DNA from: Vulcanimicrobiota bacterium
Lineage (GTDB): Bacteria; Vulcanimicrobiota; Vulcanimicrobiia; Vulcanimicrobiales; Vulcanimicrobiaceae
Direction: 5' to 3'
DNA length: 64,000 bases
Assembly (NCBI GenBank): GCA_027459645.1
Contig: DAIDHQ010000042.1
Coordinates: 48,436 to 112,435 of the forward strand
Of this stretch, positions 44,931 to 52,810 are shown one piece after another; position 1 is the first letter of the stretch, and each line of letters opens with the position of its first letter. The notes beneath the pieces are model-generated. The model had not been told where the DNA came from. It saw only the letters and a program-made list of their open reading frames with translations, and ran no database searches. Made by a program: the position numbers and the translations under genes.

Positions 44931-45500
44931 CTACGGGGACTGCCGGCGCACGTTTTCAAAGTCGTAATTCGAGTAGGTGACTTCGGCGCGTTCGCGCACC
45001 CAGAAAAGCAGTCCGTGACCGTGGGCGTGTACCCGCAACGACGTCGGCATGACGTAGTTGCCGAAACGGCCGTAATGCACGGAAAAATCGACGCTTACGC
45101 CGCCGTCATTTTCGGAACCGTCGGCGCCGAGTAACTGCAGCGTGGACGGATCGGCATAAATGACGTCAAACGTCGTGTCGTCCGCGCACGAAGGGGTGAC
45201 GCGCCGAACGTTGATGGCGAGCGCGTTGCGTCCATTCCAGGAGATGAGGTGCTCGGTCGTCGGCGCGTAGCACGCGGGTTCGAAAACGTGCTTCGTCGGC
45301 GGCGTGTTTCCGCTCGAGTAATCCTTGGGCTTCTCGACGATGGTGTTCGTGCGCGAATCGACGGTGAGGCGGGCGGGCGCGTCCCTGCCGTTGCCAAGGC
45401 CACGCGCCGACGCTTCTTCCGTATAAGAGACATAGGCGGGCAATGATTGCGTGCGGAGGGCTGCCACTGCAGCGGCGTAATCGTTTGCCGGTGTCGTCAT
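44931..45500 (-). CDS. Protein of unknown function
   Basis: This 189-residue protein has no clear signal peptide. It starts TPANDYAAAVAALRTQSLPAYVSYTEEASARGLG and carries strands RNALAINVRRVTPSCADDTTFDVIYADPSTLQLLGADG and FSVHYGRFGNYVMPTSLRVHAHG, which resemble the LolA/outer-membrane-sorting fold without a named family. It is divergent to the following exported protein, with a 71-bp gap. Confidence 0.55.
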   Translation of the reverse strand: MTTPANDYAAAVAALRTQSLPAYVSYTEEASARGLGNGRDAPARLTVDSRTNTIVEKPKDYSSGNTPPTKHVFEPACYAPTTEHLISWNGRNALAINVRRVTPSCADDTTFDVIYADPSTLQLLGADGSENDGGVSVDFSVHYGRFGNYVMPTSLRVHAHGHGLLFWVRERAEVTYSNYDFENVRRQSP

Positions 45501-45571
45501 GCCGGTTTTACGCGGGGACGCCCCTCGATGTTTCGCGTCACAAACCGAACGGGCGCTCCGTTAAGACGGGT

Positions 45572-45928
45572 ATGAAACTTCAATCACTCGTTGCGTTGAC
45601 GCTCGGTGCGGCGTTTATCGCAGCGCCCATTTGCGCGGGCGCCGCTCAGGAGGACGGCGCAGTCTGCGGCCGCGTAAGCGCACCATCGAGCCTCATCTTG
45701 CAGCTCTCGCGCATGGCGACGCCGGGTAACGTCATCATCGCCCGCTCGAACAGCGAAGAAGTGCAGACGACCGTGCACGTCGACGGTACGTACTGCTTCA
45801 AGAAGCTGCACGACGATCTTCACACCCTGACCGCCTTCGGGGATTCCTCGGCCTTCCAGCGCAGCGTCACGCCTCAGGCCGGACGCACGCTCATCGTCGA
45901 TTTGACGGGGTCCACAGGAGCCTTATAA
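45572..45928 (+). CDS. Small exported protein
   Basis: ATG 45572 gives a 118-residue protein with a signal peptide (MKLQSLVALTLGAAFIAAPICAGA). The mature part is GAVCGRVSAPSSLILQLSRM, then TTVHVDGTYCFKKLHDDLHTLTAFGD, similar to a single carboxypeptidase-regulatory-like beta-sandwich with one disulfide. Function unknown. mutM follows 9 nt later and could be co-transcribed. Confidence 0.6.
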   Translation: MKLQSLVALTLGAAFIAAPICAGAAQEDGAVCGRVSAPSSLILQLSRMATPGNVIIARSNSEEVQTTVHVDGTYCFKKLHDDLHTLTAFGDSSAFQRSVTPQAGRTLIVDLTGSTGAL

Positions 45929-45937
45929 TCGGGCCTA

Positions 45938-46750
45938 GTGCCCGAACTGCCCGAAGTCGAGACGATTGCGCGCGGACTCGCGAACGCGATCGTCGGCAAA
46001 ACCGTCGCTTCCGTCGAAATCCGCCTCCCGAAAATGGCCGTCGCTCCCCCGGGGGTGGATTTCGCGCGGGAGCTTCCCGGGGAACGCGTCGTGGGCGTCG
46101 GACGCCGCGGAAAGTACGTGATTACGCGACTTTCGTCGGGGCGATCGCTCGTGACCAGCCTTCGGATGACCGGCCGTCTAGTGGTCCAGCGACCGGGCGA
46201 GGGCGAATACAAAGGCACCCACGTGGTGTTTCATTATACGGATGGGACGCGACTGAGCTTCGCGGATCTTCGGACCTTCGGGCGAACCCGGCTCGTCGAA
46301 CCCGACGAGCCGTGGGACGGGAGCCTCGGGATAGAGCCACTTTCGTCAGGCTTTACACCGGAAGGCTTTATCGGTATGCTGTCCGGGCGGACGACGCCGA
46401 TCAAGGTATTTCTCCTCGATCAGCAGCGCATCGCGGGCATTGGGAATATCTATGCATGCGAAGCGCTCTGGGATGCCGGAATAAAACCCGGCAAACCGGC
46501 CAAAGCGTTGTCGAAACCGGCAGTTCGCCGGCTCCACCGCGCCATCGTCGACGTGCTGCAACGCGCGATCGGCATGCGCGGAACCAGCGTCGACGACTAC
46601 GTGGACGCCGAAGGCCTCCGAGGCGGATTCCAAAACGTGCTCGCGGTCTACGGAAAACACGGTCAGCCTTGTCCTCGTTGCGGAACATCGATCGTACGAA
46701 CGGTGATCGCACAACGCGGAACATGGTGGTGCCGAAGCTGTCAGCGTTGA
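45938..46750 (+). CDS. mutM: Formamidopyrimidine-DNA glycosylase
   Basis: GTG start gives MPELPEVETIARGLA, with Pro2 as the catalytic nucleophile and Glu3. Other marks are GRRGKYVI, SLRMTGRL, DLRTFGRTRLVEP, LLDQQRIAGIGNIYACEALW, and a C-terminal zinc finger with CPRCGTSIVRTVI and WWCRSCQ. It removes 8-oxoguanine and formamidopyrimidine from DNA and nicks the site. Length (270) is normal. Confidence 0.97.
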   Translation: MPELPEVETIARGLANAIVGKTVASVEIRLPKMAVAPPGVDFARELPGERVVGVGRRGKYVITRLSSGRSLVTSLRMTGRLVVQRPGEGEYKGTHVVFHYTDGTRLSFADLRTFGRTRLVEPDEPWDGSLGIEPLSSGFTPEGFIGMLSGRTTPIKVFLLDQQRIAGIGNIYACEALWDAGIKPGKPAKALSKPAVRRLHRAIVDVLQRAIGMRGTSVDDYVDAEGLRGGFQNVLAVYGKHGQPCPRCGTSIVRTVIAQRGTWWCRSCQR

Positions 46751-46790
46751 TCCGCAAAAAATAAAAATATTCGAAGGTAGGAACTTCAAC

Positions 46791-47936
46791 ATCTCTACAA
46801 CTGAAATCGCTCCCGCTCATCACGAGGAAGATCAACTCGCACTCGAGCAGCGCCTCTACGAAGAGTCGCTCAAAGTTCTCGACGAGGGCCAAGTCCTCAA
46901 CGGCATGATCGTCCAAAAAGACAAGGACGAACTGCTCGTCGACGTCGGCGGTAAATCCGAAGGCGTGCTTCCCTTCCGCGAGCTTTCGCTGGCGGTCGAC
47001 CCCAAAGCTCTCAAAGTCGGTGACACCCTCGAGGTGATGATTCACCGCATCGACGACATGGATGGAACGCTCTTCCTGTCCGAGCGCCGCGCACGCGCGC
47101 TCAAGACGTGGGAGAAGGTCATCGAAGCGCACGAGCGCGACGAAGTGATCGAAGCGACCGTCACGCAAGTCGTCAAGGGCGGCGTTCTGGTCGATCTAGG
47201 CATGCGCGGCTTCGTGCCCGCATCGCAAATCCGCCGTCAGCCGGTGGGCAATCTCGACGAACTCGTCGGGCAAAAATTGCGCTTGAAAGTGATCGATCTC
47301 GATCACAAGCGTCATCGCGTCGTGCTCTCGCAACGCTTGGTTCTGGAAGAAGAACTTCAGCAGAAGAAACAAGAGCTGCTCGACACGATGGAAGTCGGCC
47401 AGATTCGTGAAGGCGTCGTCGTGCGTCTCGCGGACTTCGGTGCGTTCGTCGATCTCGGCGGCATCGACGGCCTCATCCACAACAGCGAACTGAGCTACGC
47501 GCGTATCAAGCATCCGTCGGAAGTCGTCAAGATCGGCGATATCGTCAACGTCGAAATCATGAAATTCGACGCGGAAGCGAAGAAGGTCAGCTTGTCGCTC
47601 AAGCACGCGCTGCCCGATCCGTGGGACGAGCACGCCGACAAACTGTACGAAACGAACAAGCTGACGGCGCAAGTCGTGAAGGTGACGCCGAACTATCTCC
47701 TCGTCGAGATCGTTCCGGGCATCCTCGCGATGGTGCCGAAGGGCGAGTTCGATCCGAGCGCTCAGTTCAACCCGGGCCAAGACGTCGAAGTGACGTTGCT
47801 CACGATCAATCACGCAACGCGCCGCATCACTGCGTCGATCCAGCACGTCGCCGACGTGCCGCCTGAAGAGATCGAAGCGCTCGCGATCGACGAGGAAGTC
47901 GGTCTCGGCACCATCGGAGACGCCATCCAGGCATAA
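46791..47936 (+). CDS. rpsA: 30S ribosomal protein S1 (apparent ATC start)
   Basis: Four S1 repeats are visible in the 381-residue product, for example [31 protein letters not shown] and [33 protein letters not shown]. No ATG, GTG or TTG precedes the conserved N-terminal [26 protein letters not shown] in this frame. ATC at 46791 sits about 9 nt behind AAGGTAGG, so it is the best start; the next ATG at 46905 would remove about 38 conserved-looking residues. S1 binds mRNA on the small subunit. The first S1 codons lie about 40 nt after mutM. Confidence 0.92.
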   Translation: MSTTEIAPAHHEEDQLALEQRLYEESLKVLDEGQVLNGMIVQKDKDELLVDVGGKSEGVLPFRELSLAVDPKALKVGDTLEVMIHRIDDMDGTLFLSERRARALKTWEKVIEAHERDEVIEATVTQVVKGGVLVDLGMRGFVPASQIRRQPVGNLDELVGQKLRLKVIDLDHKRHRVVLSQRLVLEEELQQKKQELLDTMEVGQIREGVVVRLADFGAFVDLGGIDGLIHNSELSYARIKHPSEVVKIGDIVNVEIMKFDAEAKKVSLSLKHALPDPWDEHADKLYETNKLTAQVVKVTPNYLLVEIVPGILAMVPKGEFDPSAQFNPGQDVEVTLLTINHATRRITASIQHVADVPPEEIEALAIDEEVGLGTIGDAIQA

Positions 47937-47949
47937 CGCCTCTCCGTCG

Positions 47950-47995
47950 CGTCATCCTGAGGAACCATATCGGGCGCGTCGAAAGACGTGCCCGC
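47950..47995 (+). repeat. Degenerate copy of the kgd-type repeat
   Basis: After rpsA the sequence reads GTCATCCTGAGGAAC and, about 20 nt on, GCGTCGAAAGACG. It shares the 5' GTCATCCTGAG and most of the 3' GTCGAAGGAC end with the two kgd copies but has a diverged centre. It may also act in transcript termination. Confidence 0.4.
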
Positions 47996-48066
47996 TGTGT
48001 TTATTGCGCTTCGCGCTCGCGCGAGTCGGCCCGCGCGCCGCACCTCCGACGAGCGTTCCTGGACCG

Positions 48067-48480
48067 ATGCGACAAGCGCTTGCACTCGCTCGGCCGGATT
48101 ACGAAGCCCATCTCTAGATGCCGTGGCTAGCCGAACCATACATCGTCAATGCCGTAGCCTATGGAAGCTGGGCGGGATCCTACTGCAACACCGCAACCGG
48201 TTTTACGGATATCGTCATGTCGACGTCGGATCCCGACGAGCACGGTCTCGCCGGCGTCGACGAGCTCTTTCACGAAGCGTCGCATTCGATCGTCGATCCG
48301 TTCACGGGCCCGATAGCGCGCACGATCAAGCGCGAGTCGGCTAAGCTCGGAAAGAAGCCGCCGGATAATTCCTGGCACGCGCTGATCATGTACACGCCCG
48401 GTAAGCTGCCGCACCTCAATGGAGCCGGCGATCGCCGCGTGCCTGCGTCAGGTCTTAAGCTAGCCTCCTGCATCTACTAA
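48067..48480 (+). pseudogene. C-terminal remnant of a secreted/hydrolase-like protein, interrupted by a stop
   Basis: In one frame, MRQALALARPDYEAHL is followed by an in-frame TAG, and then MPWLAEPYIVNAVAYGSWAGSYCN, FHEASHSIVD and KPPDNSWHALIMYTPGKL to a stop at 48480. The two parts read as one protein broken by a nonsense codon, and no signal peptide or upstream domain remains. FHEASH looks like a metal-binding HExxH-type helix. The region 47937-48066 holds no other gene I can support. The ATG at 48118 could make a 120-residue protein instead. Confidence 0.45.
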
Positions 48481-48489
48481 GACTTTAGT
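48476..48489 (+). promoter_or_regulatory. BlaI-type operator box 1
   Basis: ACTAA (48476-48480), 4-nt spacer, TTAGT (48485-48489). It touches the start of a -35-like TTGACA at 48489-48494, so a bound repressor would block RNA polymerase. Same half-sites and spacing as box 2, 45 bp downstream. Confidence 0.6.
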
Positions 48490-48517
48490 TGACAGAACGG
48501 CCTTCACGGTGTAGTCT
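48489..48517 (+). promoter_or_regulatory. Promoter of blaI-like operon
   Basis: TTGACA (48489-48494) and TAGTCT (48512-48517) are separated by 17 nt, a sigma70-like layout. The predicted start of transcription lies in box 2, and both operator boxes flank the promoter, consistent with repression by the BlaI-type protein encoded downstream. Confidence 0.55.
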
Positions 48518-48538
48518 TCTACTAAGTTTTTAGTAGAA
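48517..48538 (+). promoter_or_regulatory. BlaI-type operator box 2
   Basis: A perfect 9-bp inverted repeat, TTCTACTAA (48517-48525) and TTAGTAGAA (48530-48538), with a GTTT spacer. It contains the ACTAA-N4-TTAGT core of box 1 and covers the expected transcription start, 12 nt before the ATG. Confidence 0.65.
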
Positions 48539-48549
48539 GTGAGGTGGCC

Positions 48550-48933
48550 ATGCCGCGATCGAAGCCGAAATCCCTGACGAAAGCCGAGCTGCGCATCATG
48601 CAAGTGCTGTGGAAGTTGCAGCACGGCACCGTGGCCGACGTCGCGGCAGCTATGCCGAAGCCGCCCCTGGCCTATACCACCGTGCTGACCATGCTGCGCA
48701 TTCTGGAGCAAAAAGGCGCGGTGAAACGCCGACTGGAAGGCCGCGCGCACATCTACTATCCCGCCTTCGAACAAGACGATGCGGCCCGCAACGCCATCGG
48801 CGACGTTGTGCAAGCGTTCTTCAAGAACAGCAAGACGGCGCTGGCGATGCGTCTGATCGCCGAGGAACGGCCCGGCAAAGACGAGCTCGATCGCATGAAA
48901 GCGCTCATCGCGAAGTACGAAGAGGAAGCGTAA
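48550..48933 (+). CDS. BlaI/MecI/CopY family transcriptional repressor
   Basis: ATG 48550 is favoured over GTG 48544 because the GAGG ribosome-binding site at 48541 would overlap GTG. The 127-residue protein has the winged helix SLTKAELRIMQVLWKLQHGTVADVAAAM, LAYTTVLTMLRILEQKGAVKRRLEGRAHIYYPAFEQDD and a C-terminal dimerisation helix. Partners in this family are BlaR1-type M56 proteases that cleave the repressor on signal. It overlaps the M56 gene by one nucleotide (TAATG). Two ACTAA-N4-TTAGT boxes upstream suggest autoregulation. Confidence 0.93.
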   Translation: MPRSKPKSLTKAELRIMQVLWKLQHGTVADVAAAMPKPPLAYTTVLTMLRILEQKGAVKRRLEGRAHIYYPAFEQDDAARNAIGDVVQAFFKNSKTALAMRLIAEERPGKDELDRMKALIAKYEEEA

Positions 48934-50612
48934 TGATACCGGCACTTGCAACCGTTCTCGTCAACGCGCTCTGGCAGCCGGCAGCGGTCTTTGCGATCGC
49001 GTGGCTCGCGCTGCGGCTATCGCGGTGCACGAACGCGACGACCCGCCATACGGTGTGGACGATCGCCCTCGTCGCGAGCATCGTCGTGCCGTTCGTCAGC
49101 GCTGCCTCACTCGTGCAGCCTCACGCACAACCGGCAGTCTCCACGCATGTCGTTTCGAAACCACAGGCGCTGAAGCGAACGAGCACTGCGCGTCCTCAAA
49201 CGCAGATTCCCTCGTTGTTCGAGCGTCCCAGGGTCTCGGTGCAGCCGACCATTGCCGAAGGGCTCGTCGTGCTATGGGCTCTCGTTGCGCTCGTACTTTT
49301 TGTCCGACTTGCGGCGAGTTTTCTGTATCTGGAGCGCCTCAAGCGTGATGCGTTGCCTCTTTCCGTCGAGAAGCGCGGCGACTTGCGCCGTTGGGATGGC
49401 GCGGATAAGCGTGGCCGCCAGGTCCGCATCTGCGTCACCGAACATACGACGGTTCCCGTCGCCGTCGGACTCTTCGATGCGATGATCTTGCTTCCGCAGG
49501 ATCTCTTGGGGGAGCTCGATGCATGCGACCTGGATCGCGTTCTATTGCACGAACTCGCGCACGTCTGTCGCGGTGACGATTGGGTCAACCTGATCGAACG
49601 CATTGCGCTCGCACTCTTTTTTTTCAGCCCCGGCATGTACTGGATCGCACGGCAGATGGATTTGGAGCGCGAAGTCGCGTGCGATGACTGGGTGCTGGCC
49701 CCGGAGGGCGAAAACGTTCCCTACGCGCGTTGTCTTACGCGTATCGCGGAAATGACCGAATGGCCGCACCGGCCGATCGCCGCGCCGGGTGTCTTTATCA
49801 CGCGAAAGAGCATGTCGATTCGCATCGAACGGCTTCTCGCTCACGGACGTGACATTCGCGTGCGTCTCGCGCTCGCTCCCACGATGTTGTCGTTCGTCGC
49901 GATCGCCGTCGTCGTAATCGCCGGCGGATTTACGTCGCCGACCATCGCCTACACCATTAAGGCGCCCGCGCCCCACGTCCCGTTGAAGCGGGTAATCGCA
50001 GCGAAACCCAAACCGCAGGTTAAGCCGGCCGTGCCCGTGCATCGCATCGTTGCCGCGTCGGAGCCGCAGGCGAAACCGGTTGAAAGAACCGCCACGCCGC
50101 TCGCACATATTTCGATCCCCAAAGTACGTGTCGTGGCCGTTTCCTCCATGGCCCCGCCATCAGAGTCCAGCGGCGGCTATTTGGACGATCTTGCCGCAGC
50201 GGGGTTGCAAAACCTTACGCCGGACGACGTTATCGCGTTAAAGAGCGTCGGCGTCACCGGCGACTATATTCGTGCGATGCGCGCGACGGGCTTCCCGAAT
50301 CTCACGCCGCACGCGCTCATCGAACTCAAGTCCCTCGACATTACGCCGGGCTACGTGACGGGCTTGCGAAGCGCCGGACTTACGAACCTCACGGCGGATG
50401 CGATTTCGGGCATGAAATCGATGGGCATTACGGGCGAGTATATTACGGACCTCGCGAACGCCGGCTATCCGCACCTGCACCCCGAAGACTACGAGGCGTT
50501 CAAGTCCCTCGGAATCACCGGCGACTACATCCGCGGCCTCTCGAAACACTTCGACAAGTTGACCATCGAGCGGATCGAAGAATTCAAAGCCATGGGGATC
50601 GAACCGAAATGA
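48933..50612 (+). CDS. M56/BlaR1-type membrane metalloprotease with C-terminal repeat domain
   Basis: This 559-residue protein has N-terminal helices (MIPALATVLVNALWQPAAVFAIAWLALRL and VVLWALVALVLFVRLAASFLYLERL), and the zinc protease signature HELAHVCRGD near residue 206 with EREVACDDWV about 40 residues later. After the last helix (about 310-330) comes a Pro/Lys-rich linker and, from about 416, five tandem units of about 27 residues, AGxxNLTxDxxxxxKSxGITGxYIxxL. No beta-lactam-binding domain is present, so the signal is not a classical penicillin sensor. It probably cleaves or inactivates the BlaI-type repressor. It ends in ATGA overlap with the partner gene. Confidence 0.85.
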   Translation: MIPALATVLVNALWQPAAVFAIAWLALRLSRCTNATTRHTVWTIALVASIVVPFVSAASLVQPHAQPAVSTHVVSKPQALKRTSTARPQTQIPSLFERPRVSVQPTIAEGLVVLWALVALVLFVRLAASFLYLERLKRDALPLSVEKRGDLRRWDGADKRGRQVRICVTEHTTVPVAVGLFDAMILLPQDLLGELDACDLDRVLLHELAHVCRGDDWVNLIERIALALFFFSPGMYWIARQMDLEREVACDDWVLAPEGENVPYARCLTRIAEMTEWPHRPIAAPGVFITRKSMSIRIERLLAHGRDIRVRLALAPTMLSFVAIAVVVIAGGFTSPTIAYTIKAPAPHVPLKRVIAAKPKPQVKPAVPVHRIVAASEPQAKPVERTATPLAHISIPKVRVVAVSSMAPPSESSGGYLDDLAAAGLQNLTPDDVIALKSVGVTGDYIRAMRATGFPNLTPHALIELKSLDITPGYVTGLRSAGLTNLTADAISGMKSMGITGEYITDLANAGYPHLHPEDYEAFKSLGITGDYIRGLSKHFDKLTIERIEEFKAMGIEPK

Positions 50613-51289
50613 AGCTTTTCGCAGCGCGCGCACTTGCTGCCATTGCATTTACCTTTGCAGTCATTGCATCGCGAGGAGCCGCCCATGCCGCCGTCACCGG
50701 AACCTGGCGCATATCGACCGAGCGCGTCGGCCATCGTTTGCACGTGCGCTATGCGCCGGCCGGCGGTCATGACACCGATAGCGATTCGTGGACGATCGAC
50801 CCGGCGGCGCTCGGAATCGCTTCGGCGCTCAAATCACGCGGGCGGCGCACCATGTTTTCGATCGATCGCGATGCGGGCGATTTCGTGTTCGACGGATGGT
50901 TCGGCGAAGGGCGCGCCGCGGGCAGCTATACGTTTTCTCCCAATCGCCCGTTCTTCGACGCCTTAGGCAGGCTCGGCTACGATATCGACGGTACGAGCCG
51001 TCAGATCGGCTACGCCATGCTCGACGTCACGTTACCGTACGCCAAGAAGCTCAACGCGCGCGTGAACGGTTTGACCGCGTCGAATATCATCGCGCTCAAA
51101 GCGATGGGCGTGGATCGCGCGTATCTCGACGATATCGCGGGAGCCGGCTACTCGCATCTCTCGGCGAACCAATACCTTTCGCTCAAAGCGCTCCACGTAG
51201 ACGGTGCATATATCCGCTACTTGGAGGGGCATGGGTTCACGAAGCTCAGCGTCGCCCAAATACTCTCAATGAAGGCGACCGGCGTGTAG
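50609..51289 (+). CDS. Exported protein sharing C-terminal helical repeats with the M56 protease
   Basis: This 226-residue protein has a signal peptide (MKLFAARALAAIAFTFAVIASRGAAHA). A beta-rich domain follows (GTWRISTERVGHRLHVRYAP, FDGWFGEGRAAGSYTFSP). From about residue 152 it has three repeat units related to the protease tail: GLTASNIIALKAMGVDRAYLDDIAGAG and two more, ending YIRYLEGHGFTKLSVAQILSMKATGV. It overlaps the protease by ATGA, so the two are made together and probably meet in the periplasm through the repeats. Function unknown. Confidence 0.75.
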   Translation: MKLFAARALAAIAFTFAVIASRGAAHAAVTGTWRISTERVGHRLHVRYAPAGGHDTDSDSWTIDPAALGIASALKSRGRRTMFSIDRDAGDFVFDGWFGEGRAAGSYTFSPNRPFFDALGRLGYDIDGTSRQIGYAMLDVTLPYAKKLNARVNGLTASNIIALKAMGVDRAYLDDIAGAGYSHLSANQYLSLKALHVDGAYIRYLEGHGFTKLSVAQILSMKATGV

Positions 51290-51304
51290 CGAAGCCCTGC
51301 CTTT

Positions 51305-51718
51305 ATGAAATGGCTGCAGCGCTTCGGTCTGCTCGTGTTTCTGGTGGCGTGTTCGTCGCCTCAACCGGTGCAGCGCGACGTTCGTTTCGCGGCACCTCCA
51401 GGCTTCGTCGCGCTCGATACGGTTAGCACGGGCGCGAAGAGCTACGTCGACTTTGCGACCCACGAGAAGCTCGAAATCGGCTACTCTCGTCACGCACCTC
51501 CGCGCCACGTGCCGCCCGGCCAGCAGCTCTCGTCCTTCGTTATGTGCAAGAACGTCTCGGCGACGGTCTGGCAATACAAGCGAGGCAACGAGATGTGGAT
51601 GCACTTCGCGGAGCCGCTCGGCGGCGGACGCTATTTCGAGGCGATTTACGTACGGCCGGAGCACGCGAAGATCTCGCGAGGGGTCATGTATGCCCTGACG
51701 ACCGCCTGCCCGCAATAG
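51305..51718 (+). CDS. Small lipoprotein of unknown function
   Basis: This 137-residue protein has a lipobox FLVAC (MKWLQRFGLLVFLVACSS). The mature part has a VRFAAPPGFVALDTVSTGAKSYVDFATHEKLEIG segment and a C-terminal Cys. It is 15 nt after the repeat protein, so it may be the fourth gene of the same operon. I do not recognise the family. Confidence 0.6.
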   Translation: MKWLQRFGLLVFLVACSSPQPVQRDVRFAAPPGFVALDTVSTGAKSYVDFATHEKLEIGYSRHAPPRHVPPGQQLSSFVMCKNVSATVWQYKRGNEMWMHFAEPLGGGRYFEAIYVRPEHAKISRGVMYALTTACPQ

Positions 51719-51767
51719 CCGCGGCCGGCCGGCATGGGTGCCGGTCTCTACCCGCTAAGATATCGGC

Positions 51768-52223
51768 ATGACACCGACCCCCGCACCGACGACGCAGCCC
51801 GTCACCGTCGCGCAGGTCAGCTCCTGGATCGCCCAGCACCTGCCCTCGACGTACGGCGAAAACCTGGCCGGCACGACGAATACGTTCTCCGTTCGATATA
51901 CGCCGGAAGGCTGTCGCATTCGCGTCGACGTCGATACGGGGAGCGAATTCAATCAGCGAGGTTCCTCCGACCGTTCGAAAGTCTACGCGGTAAAAGGCGA
52001 TGCACGCGTGGGGCATCATATGGACGCGTCCTTCGGATCGGGCGTGCTCGATTTCACCGCGATCGATCCCAGCACGCTTCGCGTGTCGAAGATCGACGAG
52101 TTTATCGCGAGCGAAGAAGTCGACCCGGGTCAGTTCGAATTCGCATTCTCGAATCAAGCCGATGCTCGAGCGATGTTGGCTGAGATGACGGCGCTGGCGC
52201 AAGCGTGTGCCGGGCAGAAATAG
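51768..52223 (+). CDS. Protein of unknown function
   Basis: This 151-residue protein has a Pro/Thr-rich start (TPTPAPTTQPVTV), no clear signal peptide and a compact beta-alpha region (VSSWIAQHLPSTYGENLAGTTNTFSVRYTPEGCRIRVDVDTG, LRVSKIDEFIASEEVDPGQFEFAF). coaE follows 3 nt later. The family is not recognised. Confidence 0.5.
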   Translation: MTPTPAPTTQPVTVAQVSSWIAQHLPSTYGENLAGTTNTFSVRYTPEGCRIRVDVDTGSEFNQRGSSDRSKVYAVKGDARVGHHMDASFGSGVLDFTAIDPSTLRVSKIDEFIASEEVDPGQFEFAFSNQADARAMLAEMTALAQACAGQK

Positions 52224-52226
52224 CGC

Positions 52227-52802
52227 ATGCGAGTCGGATTGACCGGAGGCATCGGCTCGGGCAAGAGCGAGGTAGCTCGCATCTTTGAAGAGTTGGGCGC
52301 GTTCATCATCGATACTGACGTGCTCGCCCGTGACGCGGTAGCTCCGCACTCCGACGGATTGCTGGCGATTGCGCGCGTGTGGCCCTCCGTCGTTCGTGGC
52401 GGCGCCCTCGACCGCAATGCGCTTGCCGAGATCGTCTTCAACGATCCCGCCGCGCGCGAACGTCTCAACGCTATCGTTCATCCGTTCGTCCGGCGCCTCG
52501 CCCGTGAAAAAGAACACCACGCGCAACCGGGGCAGTTGATCGTACACGTCGTGCCGCTGCTCTTTGAAACGGGCTATGGCGAGTTGGTCGACAAGTCGGT
52601 TGTGGTCGTTGCTCCCGACGAAGAGCGCATCGCGCGCGTCGTCCAACGTGACCGCAGCGGCGAAGCGCACGTCAGGGCGCGCATGGCGGCGCAAATCGCA
52701 CCCGGCGAAGCCCGCCAACGCGCGGACTACGTCATCGAGAACGACGGAAACCTTGGACATCTGCGGCAGCGCGTTGCGGCGATCTACCGGGAATTGATCT
52801 AA
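52227..52802 (+). CDS. coaE: Dephospho-CoA kinase
   Basis: This 191-residue P-loop kinase starts [36 protein letters not shown]. The DTD motif, [26 protein letters not shown] and VQRDRSG are family marks. It phosphorylates dephospho-CoA, the last step of coenzyme A synthesis. It is 8 nt ahead of glgB, a placement that probably reflects packing more than function. Confidence 0.96.
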   Translation: MRVGLTGGIGSGKSEVARIFEELGAFIIDTDVLARDAVAPHSDGLLAIARVWPSVVRGGALDRNALAEIVFNDPAARERLNAIVHPFVRRLAREKEHHAQPGQLIVHVVPLLFETGYGELVDKSVVVVAPDEERIARVVQRDRSGEAHVRARMAAQIAPGEARQRADYVIENDGNLGHLRQRVAAIYRELI

Positions 52803-52810
52803 GCAACCCG

